From NCBI GenBank assembly GCA_031423495.1, contig JANPFP010000158.1, positions 1-64,000 on the forward strand: 64,000 bases of DNA, in the 5' to 3' direction. The notes below the pieces were generated by a model that did no database searches, had not been told where the DNA came from, and saw only the letters and a program-made list of their open reading frames with translations. This stretch comes from JACPYM01 sp031423495. Its GTDB lineage: Bacteria; Acidobacteriota; Blastocatellia; RBC074. Every line of letters starts with the position of its first letter. Position 1 is the stretch's first letter. The translations under genes and the position numbers were made by a program. Positions 18,458 to 27,860 of this stretch are shown piece after piece.

Positions 18458-19276
18458 TTACTCCGTCGGCAGCCACACGCTGCTGCGCACGGCTTGTTCG
18501 TATTGTTGAATGGTCGCTTCAAACGAAGCAGGGAAGACTGAAGCAAACGTCGCGCGCCACACGTCAGGTTCAGCAATGTTGCGCGTCAGAAATTGATGAA
18601 AGCGTTCTTCGCCGTAAGTCGCCTTCAGCCATTCGATGAAATAGCGCTGGGTCGGATAAGCGAAGCGCGCGTCCCATTCCTCCGGCCCCAGCTTGGGATC
18701 GAGGTATTGCGTCAGGCCCGTCGTGGCGGCCTTTGCCAGCCATTCATTGCGCTTGAGGTAATCCGACTGCCGTCCGAATGAAACGGCCAGCCCTTCGTGA
18801 AACCACGGTTGCTGGTTGAGCTTATAACCTTTCAGCACCGTTGTGTTTTGGCACAACAGCGCGTGCGTTAATTCGTGCTTGAGAAATTGCAACGTGCTGA
18901 ATTTCATCTCTTTCAGCTTCGGCGTGAGGTAAATCACATCGCCCGCCAGCGTCACGCCACCCAGTCCGTTGATCTTCATCCACGGCATGCCGCGTTTGCA
19001 CGTACCCCAATCCTGGCAGCCGATCACTTTGATGCGGCGGTTGAAACGCAACTGATGAAAGGATTCTGCTTCATTCATCAATTGATCGAGCAAGGCGTAT
19101 TCGCTCTCGACCGGCTGCGCTTTGGCGACCGATACGTCGGCGCGCGCGTAGTTGATCGTGTGATAGCCCAGTTTCACGGGCGACCACGGGAACAAGGGCC
19201 CGAACGGAAACGCCAGCGCGAGTAACATAAAAAATAATAAGGCCGTAGCCGTGACTAACTTACGTTTTGTTTTCAT
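18458..19276 (-). CDS. Membrane-anchored or secreted gluzincin-type metallopeptidase
   Basis: 272 residues. The N-terminus is a signal anchor or signal peptide (LVTATALLFFMLLALAFPFG). The zinc motif HELTH occurs in LQFLKHELTHALLCQ, and a downstream glutamate is available in WFHEGLAVSFGRQSDYL. This layout matches peptidase MA-like domains. It starts 3 bases after the CoA-transferase stop and ends 7 bases before nanE. The substrate is unknown. Confidence 0.8.
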   Translation of the reverse strand: MKTKRKLVTATALLFFMLLALAFPFGPLFPWSPVKLGYHTINYARADVSVAKAQPVESEYALLDQLMNEAESFHQLRFNRRIKVIGCQDWGTCKRGMPWMKINGLGGVTLAGDVIYLTPKLKEMKFSTLQFLKHELTHALLCQNTTVLKGYKLNQQPWFHEGLAVSFGRQSDYLKRNEWLAKAATTGLTQYLDPKLGPEEWDARFAYPTQRYFIEWLKATYGEERFHQFLTRNIAEPDVWRATFASVFPASFEATIQQYEQAVRSSVWLPTE

Positions 19277-19279
19277 GAA

Positions 19280-20467
19280 TTAAATCACTCCGTCGCGTCG
19301 CAACTCATCGCGTTGCGCTTCGTTGTAACCCAGTGCCTGCAAAACTTTGTCGCTGTGTTCGCCTAATGTCGGCGGCGGCAATTCGGCTTCGCCCGGCGTA
19401 TCGGAAAGCCGCACTGTCGGCGCAAGCTGTCTGACCGCGCCATACTCGGCGTGTTCGAGTTCGATGAACATTTGCCGCGCTTGCAATTGCGGGTCGGCGA
19501 TGGTTTCGGCGATGTCGTTGACGCGCGCGATGCAAGTGTCTACTTCGGCAAAGCGTATTAGCCAGTCTTCGGCGGTGCGGGTTTTGAACTTGCGGCGCAA
19601 CGTCGCCAGCATCAGCACTTGCGCCGCCGGGTCGAATTGCCGCTCAACGTATTCTTCGCATTCCAGCACTTTGCATGCGTTCGCCCAGAACTTCGGTTCG
19701 AGTGCGCCGAGTGCGAGGTAGCGTCCGTCGCTGGTTTCGTAAACCTGATAGCAGGCGTATTTGCCCGACAAGCTGTCGTTGCCGCGCGGCGGTTGTTTGC
19801 CTTCGGCCAGATAACTCGCCAGCGGCAGATACATCAGCGACAGCGAGGCTTCGAGCATCGAGATGTCTACGAGTTGTCCGAGACCGGTGAGCGTACGTGC
19901 TTGCAACGCGAGCAGGATGCCGATGACTGCGTGCAAACTGCCGCCCGCGAGATCGGCAAGCTGTACGCCGGGGATGACGGGCGCTCCGTCCTTTTGTCCG
20001 ATCAAACCCAGCACGCCAGCGGTGGCGAGGTAATTCACGTCGTGTCCGGCGCGTTGTGCGTAAGGGCCTTCCTGTCCGTAACCCGTCAGCGCGCAATAGA
20101 TCAAGCGCGGATTCACGTCGCGCAAGTCTTCATAAGCCAAGCCCAACCGTGCCATCACGCCGGGGCGAAAGCCTTCGATCAAGACATCGGCTTCTTCGAC
20201 CAGCCTGCGCAAAATAGTTTTGCCGCGCGGATGTTTCAGGTTCAGCGTCATGCTGTATTTGTTGCGGTTGGTGGCGAGGAAGTAAGTATCCGGCGAGCCT
20301 TTTTCAAAGCTACCTGCGACCGAGTGCCGCATCGGATCGCCGATGCCGGGTTCTTCGATTTTCAAAACTTCGGCACCGAAATCGCCCAGCATCATCGTGG
20401 CGACTGCGCCGGGTAAGAGGCGCGTAAGATCAAGTACCTTAATTCCGTCTAGAGCATGTGTAGTCAT
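19280..20467 (-). CDS. CaiB/BaiF family CoA-transferase
   Basis: 395 residues from the ATG at 20467; a TTG 18 bases upstream is less likely. Family III CoA-transferases move CoA between carboxylic acids. Signatures are LDGIKVLDLTRLLPGAVAT, GDFGAEVLKIEEPGIGDPMR, GYGQEGPYAQRAGHDVNY and the catalytic Asp in GVQLADLAGGSLHA. It could equally be an alpha-methylacyl-CoA racemase, a member of the same fold. First gene of the operon with the metallopeptidase and nanE. Confidence 0.92.
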   Translation of the reverse strand: MTTHALDGIKVLDLTRLLPGAVATMMLGDFGAEVLKIEEPGIGDPMRHSVAGSFEKGSPDTYFLATNRNKYSMTLNLKHPRGKTILRRLVEEADVLIEGFRPGVMARLGLAYEDLRDVNPRLIYCALTGYGQEGPYAQRAGHDVNYLATAGVLGLIGQKDGAPVIPGVQLADLAGGSLHAVIGILLALQARTLTGLGQLVDISMLEASLSLMYLPLASYLAEGKQPPRGNDSLSGKYACYQVYETSDGRYLALGALEPKFWANACKVLECEEYVERQFDPAAQVLMLATLRRKFKTRTAEDWLIRFAEVDTCIARVNDIAETIADPQLQARQMFIELEHAEYGAVRQLAPTVRLSDTPGEAELPPPTLGEHSDKVLQALGYNEAQRDELRRDGVI

Positions 20468-20620
20468 AAATGAGGTTCTGACCAATTGTTTTTTAAGTTG
20501 AATATGTGGAGATGAATGAGCTTCTTCGCACTGCTCTCATTTCCGTCGCGCAGCTTACGCCACGCGGATGCATTCAACCAAGTCCACACAACGGGTCACA
20601 GACTGAAGTCTGCGCTACGA

Positions 20621-22357
20621 CTAAAGCCGTGGTTTCACCCGCAACTCTGGCATCGGATTCGGCGCACCATCTTGCAACGAAGGCGTCGCGGGATCGTTTA
20701 GCTTGCGGGCGATGGTCAGCAACTCTTCGATCAAACTTTCGGCAAAGCGATATTGCTTATCGGTTTTCCAACGATAGCTGTTGGGCGGCGCGTCGTCTTC
20801 GCGGTGCAGCATTTTTTTATACGTCGCGTCGTTTTCATAAGCGGTTTGAAATTCCTGCAACAGCGTTTCAAGCTGCGCCAGCGTTGAGCGAAAGCGTACC
20901 CAACGATGATTGTCCCAATTGGTTTCGATCTCAGCGTTCGCCGCGTAGCGTTGAATCAACTGTGCGGCAGCCAGTTCGCCGCGCGCCGCGACTTCACGAA
21001 TCACGGTGTCGGGCATGTTGAGATTGAGGCCGCCTTCGGTTTCTTCGTTGAGGCAGATGTGAACGATGCGGTCGCGGTAACCGGGCAGCGGCAATTGCAT
21101 GTTGTCGTTCCAGTTTTGCATGGCTCCCAAAACGGATTTGAGAAAGTCGCCGGTCGAAACAATCGCGTTGAATCCGCTTAACAGCCCGCCGCGATTGCTG
21201 GTCGGCATATAAACCTGTTGGTCTGGATAATCTTGATGAAAGGGTTTTAGGTTCACCGCAAACGAAGGCCGCGTAGGCAGCACGCCGTCGAAAAAATGAA
21301 CAGGGAAGTTGCTGCAAATGCCGCCATCAGAAAACCAGCAGCGTTCGATGACTTCGGTTTTGCCGACCCGTGAACGATCAATTATGTGCAACGGTACGGC
21401 GCTCAACAGCAGCGGGAAGCTCAAACTCATTCGCGTAGCCACAATCACTGGCAAGTCACGCGCCGTCGGTAAGCTGCGCAAGTGTGATTGTGATTTGGAT
21501 GGCTCGGAATGTTTCTCCATCCAGTTGATGACCGAGGCAGGGAAGAGCCGCGCGAACTCTTGCGGGTCATAAAAATATCCGCCTTGCTCAAAAGGCATTC
21601 GCTGCGGACGGCCAAAGGTGAGATTGGTCGTCATCATTTCGAGATTGATCGCGCGATTGTGTTCGTCGGTTCCCCACAGATGTCCGAAAGTCAGCGGTTC
21701 GCTTTCGGCCAAGCCCGCCAGCCGATTGAGCAGCGCATAAAGCCAGTTGGTTAATTCGTTTGAGCTACCTTCGGCAAAACCCTGACAAAAGCCGTACCCG
21801 TTCTCAGGCAGCGCGCATTGCGTTTGACGAACAAAGCGCCAACCCGCCAAACCCAGCGCGCCGCACCACGCAATAACGACACCGAGCAAGGTCGCGTAAA
21901 TCCACAAAGCTCCACTCGCAGAAAGCCACGACAAGACGATCAGCTTGAGACCCGGCACGGCTCCTAACAGTGCCCACAGCCCATAGTTTTTTAACAGCAC
22001 GAAAGCCGCCGCGAACTTGTTGCGTTCGAGCCACGCCAGCGTGACGGCGTAAGCCTTGCGCGTCACGGCTTGCGGTTGAAACAGCGCGTGCAAATTCGTT
22101 TCGCCGCGTTTATCGGTTTGCGCTAGATAGCTTGAAATTTCTGCGAGTTCGGCAAACTTGTCTTTGCCGGTCATGCGCTTGCCGTATTGCGCCGCCGCTG
22201 TCGCAGCCGCCGCGATGGCTCCCGCTGAAGTGCCGCCAATGTTTTTGAACGACCAATGCGGCGCGAGTTGGGCGACCACGTTGGGATAAACGATGCCGCT
22301 GGTGATGCCGCCTTTCATCACAATGTCGCAGAATTTTTCGTCAGTTTGGTTGGGCAT
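20621..22357 (-). CDS. Patatin-like phospholipase with an internal membrane insert
   Basis: 578 residues. The Ser-Asp dyad is intact: glycine-rich oxyanion loop KGGITSG (15-21), nucleophile GTSAG with Ser44, and DGG near 346 (CWFSDGGICSNFP). Unlike short patatins, about 55 hydrophobic residues (117-172, with WALLGAVPGLKLIVLSWL and TLLGVVIAWCGALGLAG) are inserted after the nucleophile helix, giving probably two membrane helices. The rest is soluble and charged. Hydrolysis of membrane lipids at the inner face is the likely activity. GAGGA precedes the ATG at a good distance. Patatins also serve as effectors in defence systems, but no sensor partner is adjacent. Confidence 0.88.
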   Translation of the reverse strand: MPNQTDEKFCDIVMKGGITSGIVYPNVVAQLAPHWSFKNIGGTSAGAIAAAATAAAQYGKRMTGKDKFAELAEISSYLAQTDKRGETNLHALFQPQAVTRKAYAVTLAWLERNKFAAAFVLLKNYGLWALLGAVPGLKLIVLSWLSASGALWIYATLLGVVIAWCGALGLAGWRFVRQTQCALPENGYGFCQGFAEGSSNELTNWLYALLNRLAGLAESEPLTFGHLWGTDEHNRAINLEMMTTNLTFGRPQRMPFEQGGYFYDPQEFARLFPASVINWMEKHSEPSKSQSHLRSLPTARDLPVIVATRMSLSFPLLLSAVPLHIIDRSRVGKTEVIERCWFSDGGICSNFPVHFFDGVLPTRPSFAVNLKPFHQDYPDQQVYMPTSNRGGLLSGFNAIVSTGDFLKSVLGAMQNWNDNMQLPLPGYRDRIVHICLNEETEGGLNLNMPDTVIREVAARGELAAAQLIQRYAANAEIETNWDNHRWVRFRSTLAQLETLLQEFQTAYENDATYKKMLHREDDAPPNSYRWKTDKQYRFAESLIEELLTIARKLNDPATPSLQDGAPNPMPELRVKPRL

Positions 22358-22372
22358 AAGAATTTTCCTCAG

Positions 22373-22492
22373 CCTGGGTACGCACCGCTTCCAGCGTGCG
22401 TCTCGGCAGCGAACGGAACGAAACCGGAGGAAAACCCTTTGGCATCATTTCGTTCGCTGCCGAGACGCACGCTGGCAGCGGTGCGCACCCGG
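22373..22492. repeat. Inverted repeat, copy 2 of the 7394 family
   Basis: Arms of about 42 bp at 22373-22415 and 22451-22492 with a few mismatches, again beginning CCTGGGTACGCACCGCTTCC. The inner AAACCGGAGGAAAACCCTTT is identical to the inner strand of the 7394-7514 copy, which lies in the reverse orientation. It sits between divergent genes. Confidence 0.9.
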
Positions 22493-22600
22493 GATTTACC
22501 AATGCGCAAAGCATCGGCTATGCTTGCGCCACTTCGTACCGAATTTTCACGACACGCAACATAAACCAAATTCTCGTTTCCCCAAACAGGAGGCATCGCT

Positions 22601-24919
22601 ATGAGCGCGACATTCGCACCAACGGCTGCGTCGCAACCTTCGTCCAAGCTGTTCAAACGCCTTGTGACGTTGTTAATCGTCTTGCTGGTGTTAATCACCG
22701 GCACCATTTTGGCACTGGGACTTTATCCCGTTGCCGCTGATGTGCCGGCGGGCAATACGCCGACGAACGGTGACCCGGGCAGTGGCGGATTGAAACGCGC
22801 TTTTCCCGCGATGACGGTGCGTGCTGACAATCCGCAAACCGACGACAAGGTTGCGTTAGGGAAATTGTTGTACTTCGACCCGATACTGTCGGGCAAAAAC
22901 GATATGGCGTGTGCGACGTGCCATCATCCTGAAATGGGTTTCAGCGATGCGCGCGATCAGTCCATGGGTTTCGGTGGCGAAGGCTTAGGCCGCGAACGCA
23001 AGAACGGCGCAGTCATCAAACGCAGCGCGCCTACGATTTGGAACGCGGCTTATAACCACCGCCAGTTTTGGGACGGACGCGCCGCTGACCTCGAAGAACA
23101 AGCCGAAGGCCCGATCAAATCTGACAAAGAGATGAATCAAAACCCCGAAGAACTCGTGGCTGAACTCAAGGGCTTGCCTGATTACGTGACGATGTTCGAC
23201 AAGGCGTTCAGCGGCAAAGAGGGTTCGGCAGTCACCTTCAAAAACGTCACGTATGCCGTCGCCGCGTTTGAACGCACGCTCATCAGCAACAACTCGGCGT
23301 TTGATCGCTTTGCCGCCGGCGATGGCGACGCGCTCACCACCGAACAGAAACACGGCCTCTCGTTGTTTCGTTCTTTGAAAACGCGCTGTTTTGAATGCCA
23401 CGGTTTCCCGACCCTTGCCAACCCTGATTTCAAAGTCATTGGCGTACCCGACATGCCCAATCAGGAAAAAGATTTGGGCCGCGCCGAAGCGAGCAAAGAG
23501 TTAGTCGCTTATGAACACGCTTTCAAAGTGCCTACGTTGCGCAACGTCGCGCGCACTGCGCCTTATATGCACAACGGACGCTTTCAAACGTTGGAAGAAG
23601 TGTTGGACTTTTATTCCGGTGGCGGCGGCGCAGGCGTAGGCAACAACTTGCCCAACCTCGACGACAAGATTCGCAAGTTCGATCTCACCAAAGCAGAACG
23701 CACCGCCCTCGTCGCGTTCCTGCATTCGCTGACCGACGAATCGAAAGCGCCTGCGATTCCTGACAAGGTTCCTTCGGGTTTGGCAGTCGTGACGGCAAAG
23801 CAATCGCACCCGCCGACGGCTGAAAAAATCGCGGCGACTCCGGCACTGGCAAAAGAACAAACGCGCAAGGCGACTACGTGGACGGTCACAGCGGGGCAGA
23901 CGATTCAAGCAGCGCTTGATCGCACCATCCCCGGCGACATCGTCGAAATCAAACCCGGCGTTTATCACGAAATGTTGTTGCTCAACACCGACGGCGTAAC
24001 GATTCGCGGTCTGGTCGAGAACGGTCAACGCGCTTTGCTCGATGGGCAAAACAAACTGACTGACGCGATGATTTCGTCATCGCACAACCTGATTATCGAA
24101 GGGCTGGCGATTAAAGATTACGTCAGCAACGGCCTCACGATTTATGGCAGCCAAAACGTCACGTTCCGCAATCTGGTCGTAGAAAACACCGGTCTTTATG
24201 GTGTGTATCCGGTCGAGTGCAAGGGCGTCGTGGTTGAGCAATGCGTCGTGAGCAAGATCAAAGACGCCGCGATTTATGTCGGCCAATCGCGCGACATCAT
24301 CGTCCGCAACAACGAAGCGCATTCAAGCGTGACGGGCATCGAGATTGAAAATTCCGTCAACTCAGTCGTAGAAAACAATTACTGCCACGACAACTCGTCA
24401 GGCATGCTGGTCTTTCTGTTGCCGAACAATCCGTCGAAAGTCGCGCACGATCACGTCGTCCGCAAAAACCGCATACTCAATAACAACATCGCCAACTTCG
24501 GCGACCCGAACGCGATTGTCGGCAAGGTCAATCCGGGTACGGGAATGGTGCTGATGGGCGCGGATCGCGTTGAAGTCACCGAGAACGAAATTCGCGGAAA
24601 CGACTCTATAGGCATGATCGTCGTTAGCATTGCCATCGTTTATCCGAAGGGCAAAACGTTTGACGTAGGCATCGTGCCCGAAGGCAATCGCATTCACGGC
24701 AACACCTTCGCCGAGAACGGACGCAATCCGACGGGCGAGATCAAGAAGATGGGCTTGACCAACACCGATATTTTTTGGGACGGCAGCGGCTGGGATAATT
24801 CGTTCGAGCAATCGGGCGTGAAATCTTTTCCCAGCGTATTGCCCAAACAAAGCTGGCCCAGCGTCGCGCGTAAGGCTTTCACGCGCGGCTATCAATTCGT
24901 AGTGGAGAGAATGATGTAA
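22601..24919 (+). CDS. Cytochrome c peroxidase (MauG-like) fused to a parallel beta-helix
   Basis: 772 residues. An N-terminal membrane anchor (LVTLLIVLLVLITGTILALG, about 22-41) exports the protein. A di-haem peroxidase domain follows, with CATCHH near 105 and CFECHG near 263 as haem c sites, and the family motifs APTIWNAAYNHRQFWDGRA and FKVPTLRNVARTAPYMHNGRF. After a linker (about 385-430) a right-handed beta-helix runs to the end (GQTIQAALDRTIPGDIVEIK, VTIRGLVENG, NVTFRNLVVENT, SRDIIVRNNEA). The two halves are normally separate proteins; beta-helix proteins of this type are known to occur next to cytochrome c genes. The fusion suggests electron transfer at or on a surface polymer. AGGAGG lies ahead of the ATG. 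Confidence 0.9.
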   Translation: MSATFAPTAASQPSSKLFKRLVTLLIVLLVLITGTILALGLYPVAADVPAGNTPTNGDPGSGGLKRAFPAMTVRADNPQTDDKVALGKLLYFDPILSGKNDMACATCHHPEMGFSDARDQSMGFGGEGLGRERKNGAVIKRSAPTIWNAAYNHRQFWDGRAADLEEQAEGPIKSDKEMNQNPEELVAELKGLPDYVTMFDKAFSGKEGSAVTFKNVTYAVAAFERTLISNNSAFDRFAAGDGDALTTEQKHGLSLFRSLKTRCFECHGFPTLANPDFKVIGVPDMPNQEKDLGRAEASKELVAYEHAFKVPTLRNVARTAPYMHNGRFQTLEEVLDFYSGGGGAGVGNNLPNLDDKIRKFDLTKAERTALVAFLHSLTDESKAPAIPDKVPSGLAVVTAKQSHPPTAEKIAATPALAKEQTRKATTWTVTAGQTIQAALDRTIPGDIVEIKPGVYHEMLLLNTDGVTIRGLVENGQRALLDGQNKLTDAMISSSHNLIIEGLAIKDYVSNGLTIYGSQNVTFRNLVVENTGLYGVYPVECKGVVVEQCVVSKIKDAAIYVGQSRDIIVRNNEAHSSVTGIEIENSVNSVVENNYCHDNSSGMLVFLLPNNPSKVAHDHVVRKNRILNNNIANFGDPNAIVGKVNPGTGMVLMGADRVEVTENEIRGNDSIGMIVVSIAIVYPKGKTFDVGIVPEGNRIHGNTFAENGRNPTGEIKKMGLTNTDIFWDGSGWDNSFEQSGVKSFPSVLPKQSWPSVARKAFTRGYQFVVERMM

Positions 24920-24980
24920 CTCTGTGGTGTGGGCTGCTAGTCCAATACCAGTGAATGAAATAGTCTGAGTTCACGTCTCT

Positions 24981-25128
24981 CAGAAAAATCGCGGAATACG
25001 CGGAAAAGCGCAGAAAGACACGGAAATTATTCAGTAAACCAACCGTTCATAGTTACCGGCGTTATTTCTAACCCCTACGTCTTTTCCGCTTCTTTCCGTG
25101 CTTTTCCGCGTATTCCGCGATTTTTCTG
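24981..25128. repeat. Long inverted repeat, sister of 6011-6139
   Basis: 46-bp arms at 24981-25026 and 25083-25128; the outer 29 bp are perfect and contain GCGGAATACGCGGAAAAGCG. The core differs from the 6011 copy by one base in twenty. It lies between two genes on the same strand (24919 and 25207). Confidence 0.9.
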
Positions 25129-25206
25129 GAGAGTTCCCAAATGCGGCTATTTTGTTCACTGATATTGGGCTGCCAGCCCGCACGGCAAACCTAGGAACGC
25201 AAAACC

Positions 25207-26493
25207 ATGACACAAATCAGTAGACGAGATTTCACCCGCACCGCTGTTGCAGCCGGTGCTTCGACGGCGTTGAGCCATTCGCGCATTCTGGGTGCGAACG
25301 GACGGCTTCGCCTGGGCATCATCGGCAGCGGAGATCGCGGCCAGGCCATCTGGAAACTTTTCTTGCAGCAGGCCGATACGCAAGCCGTCGCCGTATGTGA
25401 TGTGTGGGATGTGAGCCGCAATCAAGGCGCGCAACTTGCCAACACGAATGGCGGTTCGGTCAAAACCTTGAGCGATTACCGCAAGCTGATCGAGATGAAA
25501 GACATTGACGCGGTGCTGGTCGGTACGCCTGATCATTGGCACGCGCTGAACACGATTCACGCCTGTGAAGCGGGCAAAGACGTGTATTGCGAAAAGCCGC
25601 TTTCGCTCACCGTCCGCGAAGGCCGCGCGATGGTCAACGCTGCGCGCAAGCACAATCGCGTAGTGCAAACCGGCAGCCAGCAACGCTCTGCGCCGCACTA
25701 TCAGGAAGCCGTCCAATTCATGCAGGAAGGCAAGCTCGGCGCGGTGCATAAAATCACCGTCGGCTATACGCGCAATGCGATGCCCGGCTTTAAGCCCGTC
25801 GAAGGTTTGACGAAAGACCAACCCGCCGGACTGGATTGGGACATGTGGCTCGGCCCCGCGCCCAAAGTGCCTTACGACCCATTCAAGTTTATGTATAACT
25901 TCCGCTGGTTTTGGGATTACAGCGGCGGACAGATGACCAACTGGGGCGCGCACAATCTCGACATCGCGCGTTGGTTTTTGAAAGCGCAAGGCCCGCGTGC
26001 GGTCGCGGCTTTTGGCGGACGTTACGAAATTAAGGACGGCGGCCAAACGCCTGACATTCAAGAGATTTTGTATGACTTCGATGGCTGCGTCGTCACCTGG
26101 TCAGGCCGCGAAGTCAATCGCACGCGCGACGAATATCTCGCCTTTCACGGCACGCACGGTACGCTGAGTTTGTTGCGTGGCGGTTACACGATTACGCCCG
26201 AACCGTGGCGCAAGAAAGAACCCGTGCTGCAACCCAAAGAAATCAAAACCAGCTCGAACGAAATGCAGGCGATTCACATTCGTAACTTCATTGATTGCGT
26301 TAAGAGCCGCCAGCGTCCGAACGCCGATGTCGAAGAAGGCCACTTGACCGCCGTCGTTTGTCACTTGGGCAACATCGCTACGCGGCTCAATCGCTCGCTG
26401 CAATGGGATGTGGCGAAGGAAGAATTCAAAGGCGACGCCGAAGCCAACGCGATGTTGTCGCGCAACTATCGCGCGCCGTGGAAGCTGGCTTAA
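25207..26493 (+). CDS. Tat-exported GFO/IDH/MocA family oxidoreductase
   Basis: 428 residues. The N-terminus holds a twin-arginine motif (SRRDFTRTA, residues 5-13) and a weakly hydrophobic stretch (AVAAGASTALSHS), so the folded enzyme with its dinucleotide is exported. The Rossmann fold (LGIIGSGDRGQAIW) and the CEKPLSLTVREG signature are intact. The C-terminal domain matches the Tat-linked subfamily common in Acidobacteriota, Planctomycetota and Bacteroidota, involved in sugar or glycoside oxidation. The substrate is unknown. Confidence 0.94.
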   Translation: MTQISRRDFTRTAVAAGASTALSHSRILGANGRLRLGIIGSGDRGQAIWKLFLQQADTQAVAVCDVWDVSRNQGAQLANTNGGSVKTLSDYRKLIEMKDIDAVLVGTPDHWHALNTIHACEAGKDVYCEKPLSLTVREGRAMVNAARKHNRVVQTGSQQRSAPHYQEAVQFMQEGKLGAVHKITVGYTRNAMPGFKPVEGLTKDQPAGLDWDMWLGPAPKVPYDPFKFMYNFRWFWDYSGGQMTNWGAHNLDIARWFLKAQGPRAVAAFGGRYEIKDGGQTPDIQEILYDFDGCVVTWSGREVNRTRDEYLAFHGTHGTLSLLRGGYTITPEPWRKKEPVLQPKEIKTSSNEMQAIHIRNFIDCVKSRQRPNADVEEGHLTAVVCHLGNIATRLNRSLQWDVAKEEFKGDAEANAMLSRNYRAPWKLA

Positions 26494-26503
26494 CAGAGTA
26501 CAG

Positions 26504-26594
26504 CAACCTTTCCAGGTTGCTGAGTTTCAGTAATGCGTAAAACCGTTTTTCCCAAGTCGTCTTATGCACAAGCTACCTCAACCTGGAAAGGTTG
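26504..26594. repeat. Pair of inverted CAACCTTTCCAGGTTG repeats
   Basis: CAACCTTTCCAGGTTG at 26504-26519 and its complement at 26579-26594. Each copy is also nearly self-complementary, so the region can form either one long hairpin or two short ones. It is located just upstream of the aminotransferase start at 26609. Confidence 0.85.
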
Positions 26595-26608
26595 AGGTAC
26601 TTTTTTCG

Positions 26609-27781
26609 ATGTTCTCTAACCGTTTCAAATGGGACTTAACACCCAACCAATTCACGCGCCTGCTTGAGGAAAAACGTCAAGCAGGCGCGCTGCTTTTTGA
26701 CCTAACCGCTTCCAACCCTACGCGGGTGAACCTGCCTTATCCGGCGCATGAAATTCTGACGGCTTTAGCCAACGAAGCCTCACTTACTTACGAACCAGCG
26801 CCACGCGGCTTGCTCGTCGCGCGCGAGGCCGTAGCGAAACTTTATTACGGCGACCGTTTGCTATCGGTCAGCCCTGAACAAGTTCATCTCACCGCCAGCA
26901 CCAGCGAAGCCTATAGTTTTTTATTCAAGTTACTTTGCGATCAGGGCGACAACGTGTTGATGGCGCAACCGAGTTATCCGCTGTTCGATTTTCTGGCTAC
27001 GCTTGAGGGAGTAACGCTCAAGCCTTTCGCGCTCGAATACCTTCATCCGCACGGCTGGCAAATAGATTTTCTGTCGTTGCAACAAGCCATTGACGAACGC
27101 ACGCGCGCCATCATTCTCGTACATCCCAACAATCCGACTGGCTCGTTCATCAAGAAACGCGAACTCGCGCAACTCAACGCGCTGTGCCAGCAGCACAAAC
27201 TCGCGTTGATCGTAGACGAAGTTTTTCACGATTACGTTTTTTTTGATGACGGCGCGCGCGTGAATTCATTCGTCGAGAACGAAGATGTGCTGACGTTTGT
27301 CTTGAGCGGCCTTTCCAAAATTCTCGCGCTGCCGCAAATGAAACTTGGCTGGATCATAACCAACGGCCCCACCGCCGTGCGCGACGAAGCCCTCGAACGG
27401 CTCGACCTGATTGCCGACACTTTTCTTTCGGTCGGGGCTCCGGTGCAACACGCGGCGGCGCACTGGCTGGCACGGTGTACGCCGGTTCAATTGATGGTGT
27501 TAGAGCGCGTTACTTCAAACTGGGAATGGTTAGAACATCAGGTCAGCGACACGGCTTGTCGTTTGTTGCAGGTTGAAGGCGGCTGGTACGCGACGCTCGA
27601 AGTGCCGCGTTTGACGAGCGAAGAGTCGTTGATCCTGCAATTGCTGGCCGAAGACAACGTGATCGTACACCCCGGTTATTTTTTCGACTTCGCGCGCGAA
27701 GGCTATCTGGTGCTGAGTTTGTTGCCTGAAGCAGCGATTTTTGCAGAAGGTGTTGGCCGCATTTTGAAACGTCTGGCTTAA
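26609..27781 (+). CDS. PLP-dependent class I/II aminotransferase
   Basis: 390 residues from the ATG at 26609; an upstream in-frame ATG at 26564 would place the inverted repeat inside the coding region. Fold type I landmarks are LTASNPTRVNLP, HPNNPTGS, IVDEVFHDYVF and the PLP lysine in LSGLSKILALPQMKLGW. It probably transfers amino groups between a neutral or aromatic amino acid and 2-oxoglutarate; specificity cannot be assigned. It ends within 3 bases of the perfect hairpin at 27784-27860. Confidence 0.92.
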   Translation: MFSNRFKWDLTPNQFTRLLEEKRQAGALLFDLTASNPTRVNLPYPAHEILTALANEASLTYEPAPRGLLVAREAVAKLYYGDRLLSVSPEQVHLTASTSEAYSFLFKLLCDQGDNVLMAQPSYPLFDFLATLEGVTLKPFALEYLHPHGWQIDFLSLQQAIDERTRAIILVHPNNPTGSFIKKRELAQLNALCQQHKLALIVDEVFHDYVFFDDGARVNSFVENEDVLTFVLSGLSKILALPQMKLGWIITNGPTAVRDEALERLDLIADTFLSVGAPVQHAAAHWLARCTPVQLMVLERVTSNWEWLEHQVSDTACRLLQVEGGWYATLEVPRLTSEESLILQLLAEDNVIVHPGYFFDFAREGYLVLSLLPEAAIFAEGVGRILKRLA

Positions 27782-27783
27782 AG

Positions 27784-27860
27784 AAGCATGTAGTCCCGCC
27801 TTCCAGGCGGAATGTCTTGATCATCATGACATTCCGCCTGGAAGGCGGGACTACATGCTT
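27784..27860. repeat. Perfect 33-bp-arm inverted repeat between convergent genes
   Basis: Arms at 27784-27816 and 27828-27860 (containing TAGTCCCGCCTTCCAGGCGG) match exactly around an 11-base loop. It fills the whole 79-bp gap between the stops of 27781 (+) and 27861 (-), so it probably ends transcription both ways, although the T-runs are short. Confidence 0.9.

Noticed and set aside
20599..20612. Palindrome CAGACTGAAGTCTG upstream of the CoA-transferase
   Set aside because: Only 6-bp arms and no second copy in the window, so not separated from chance.
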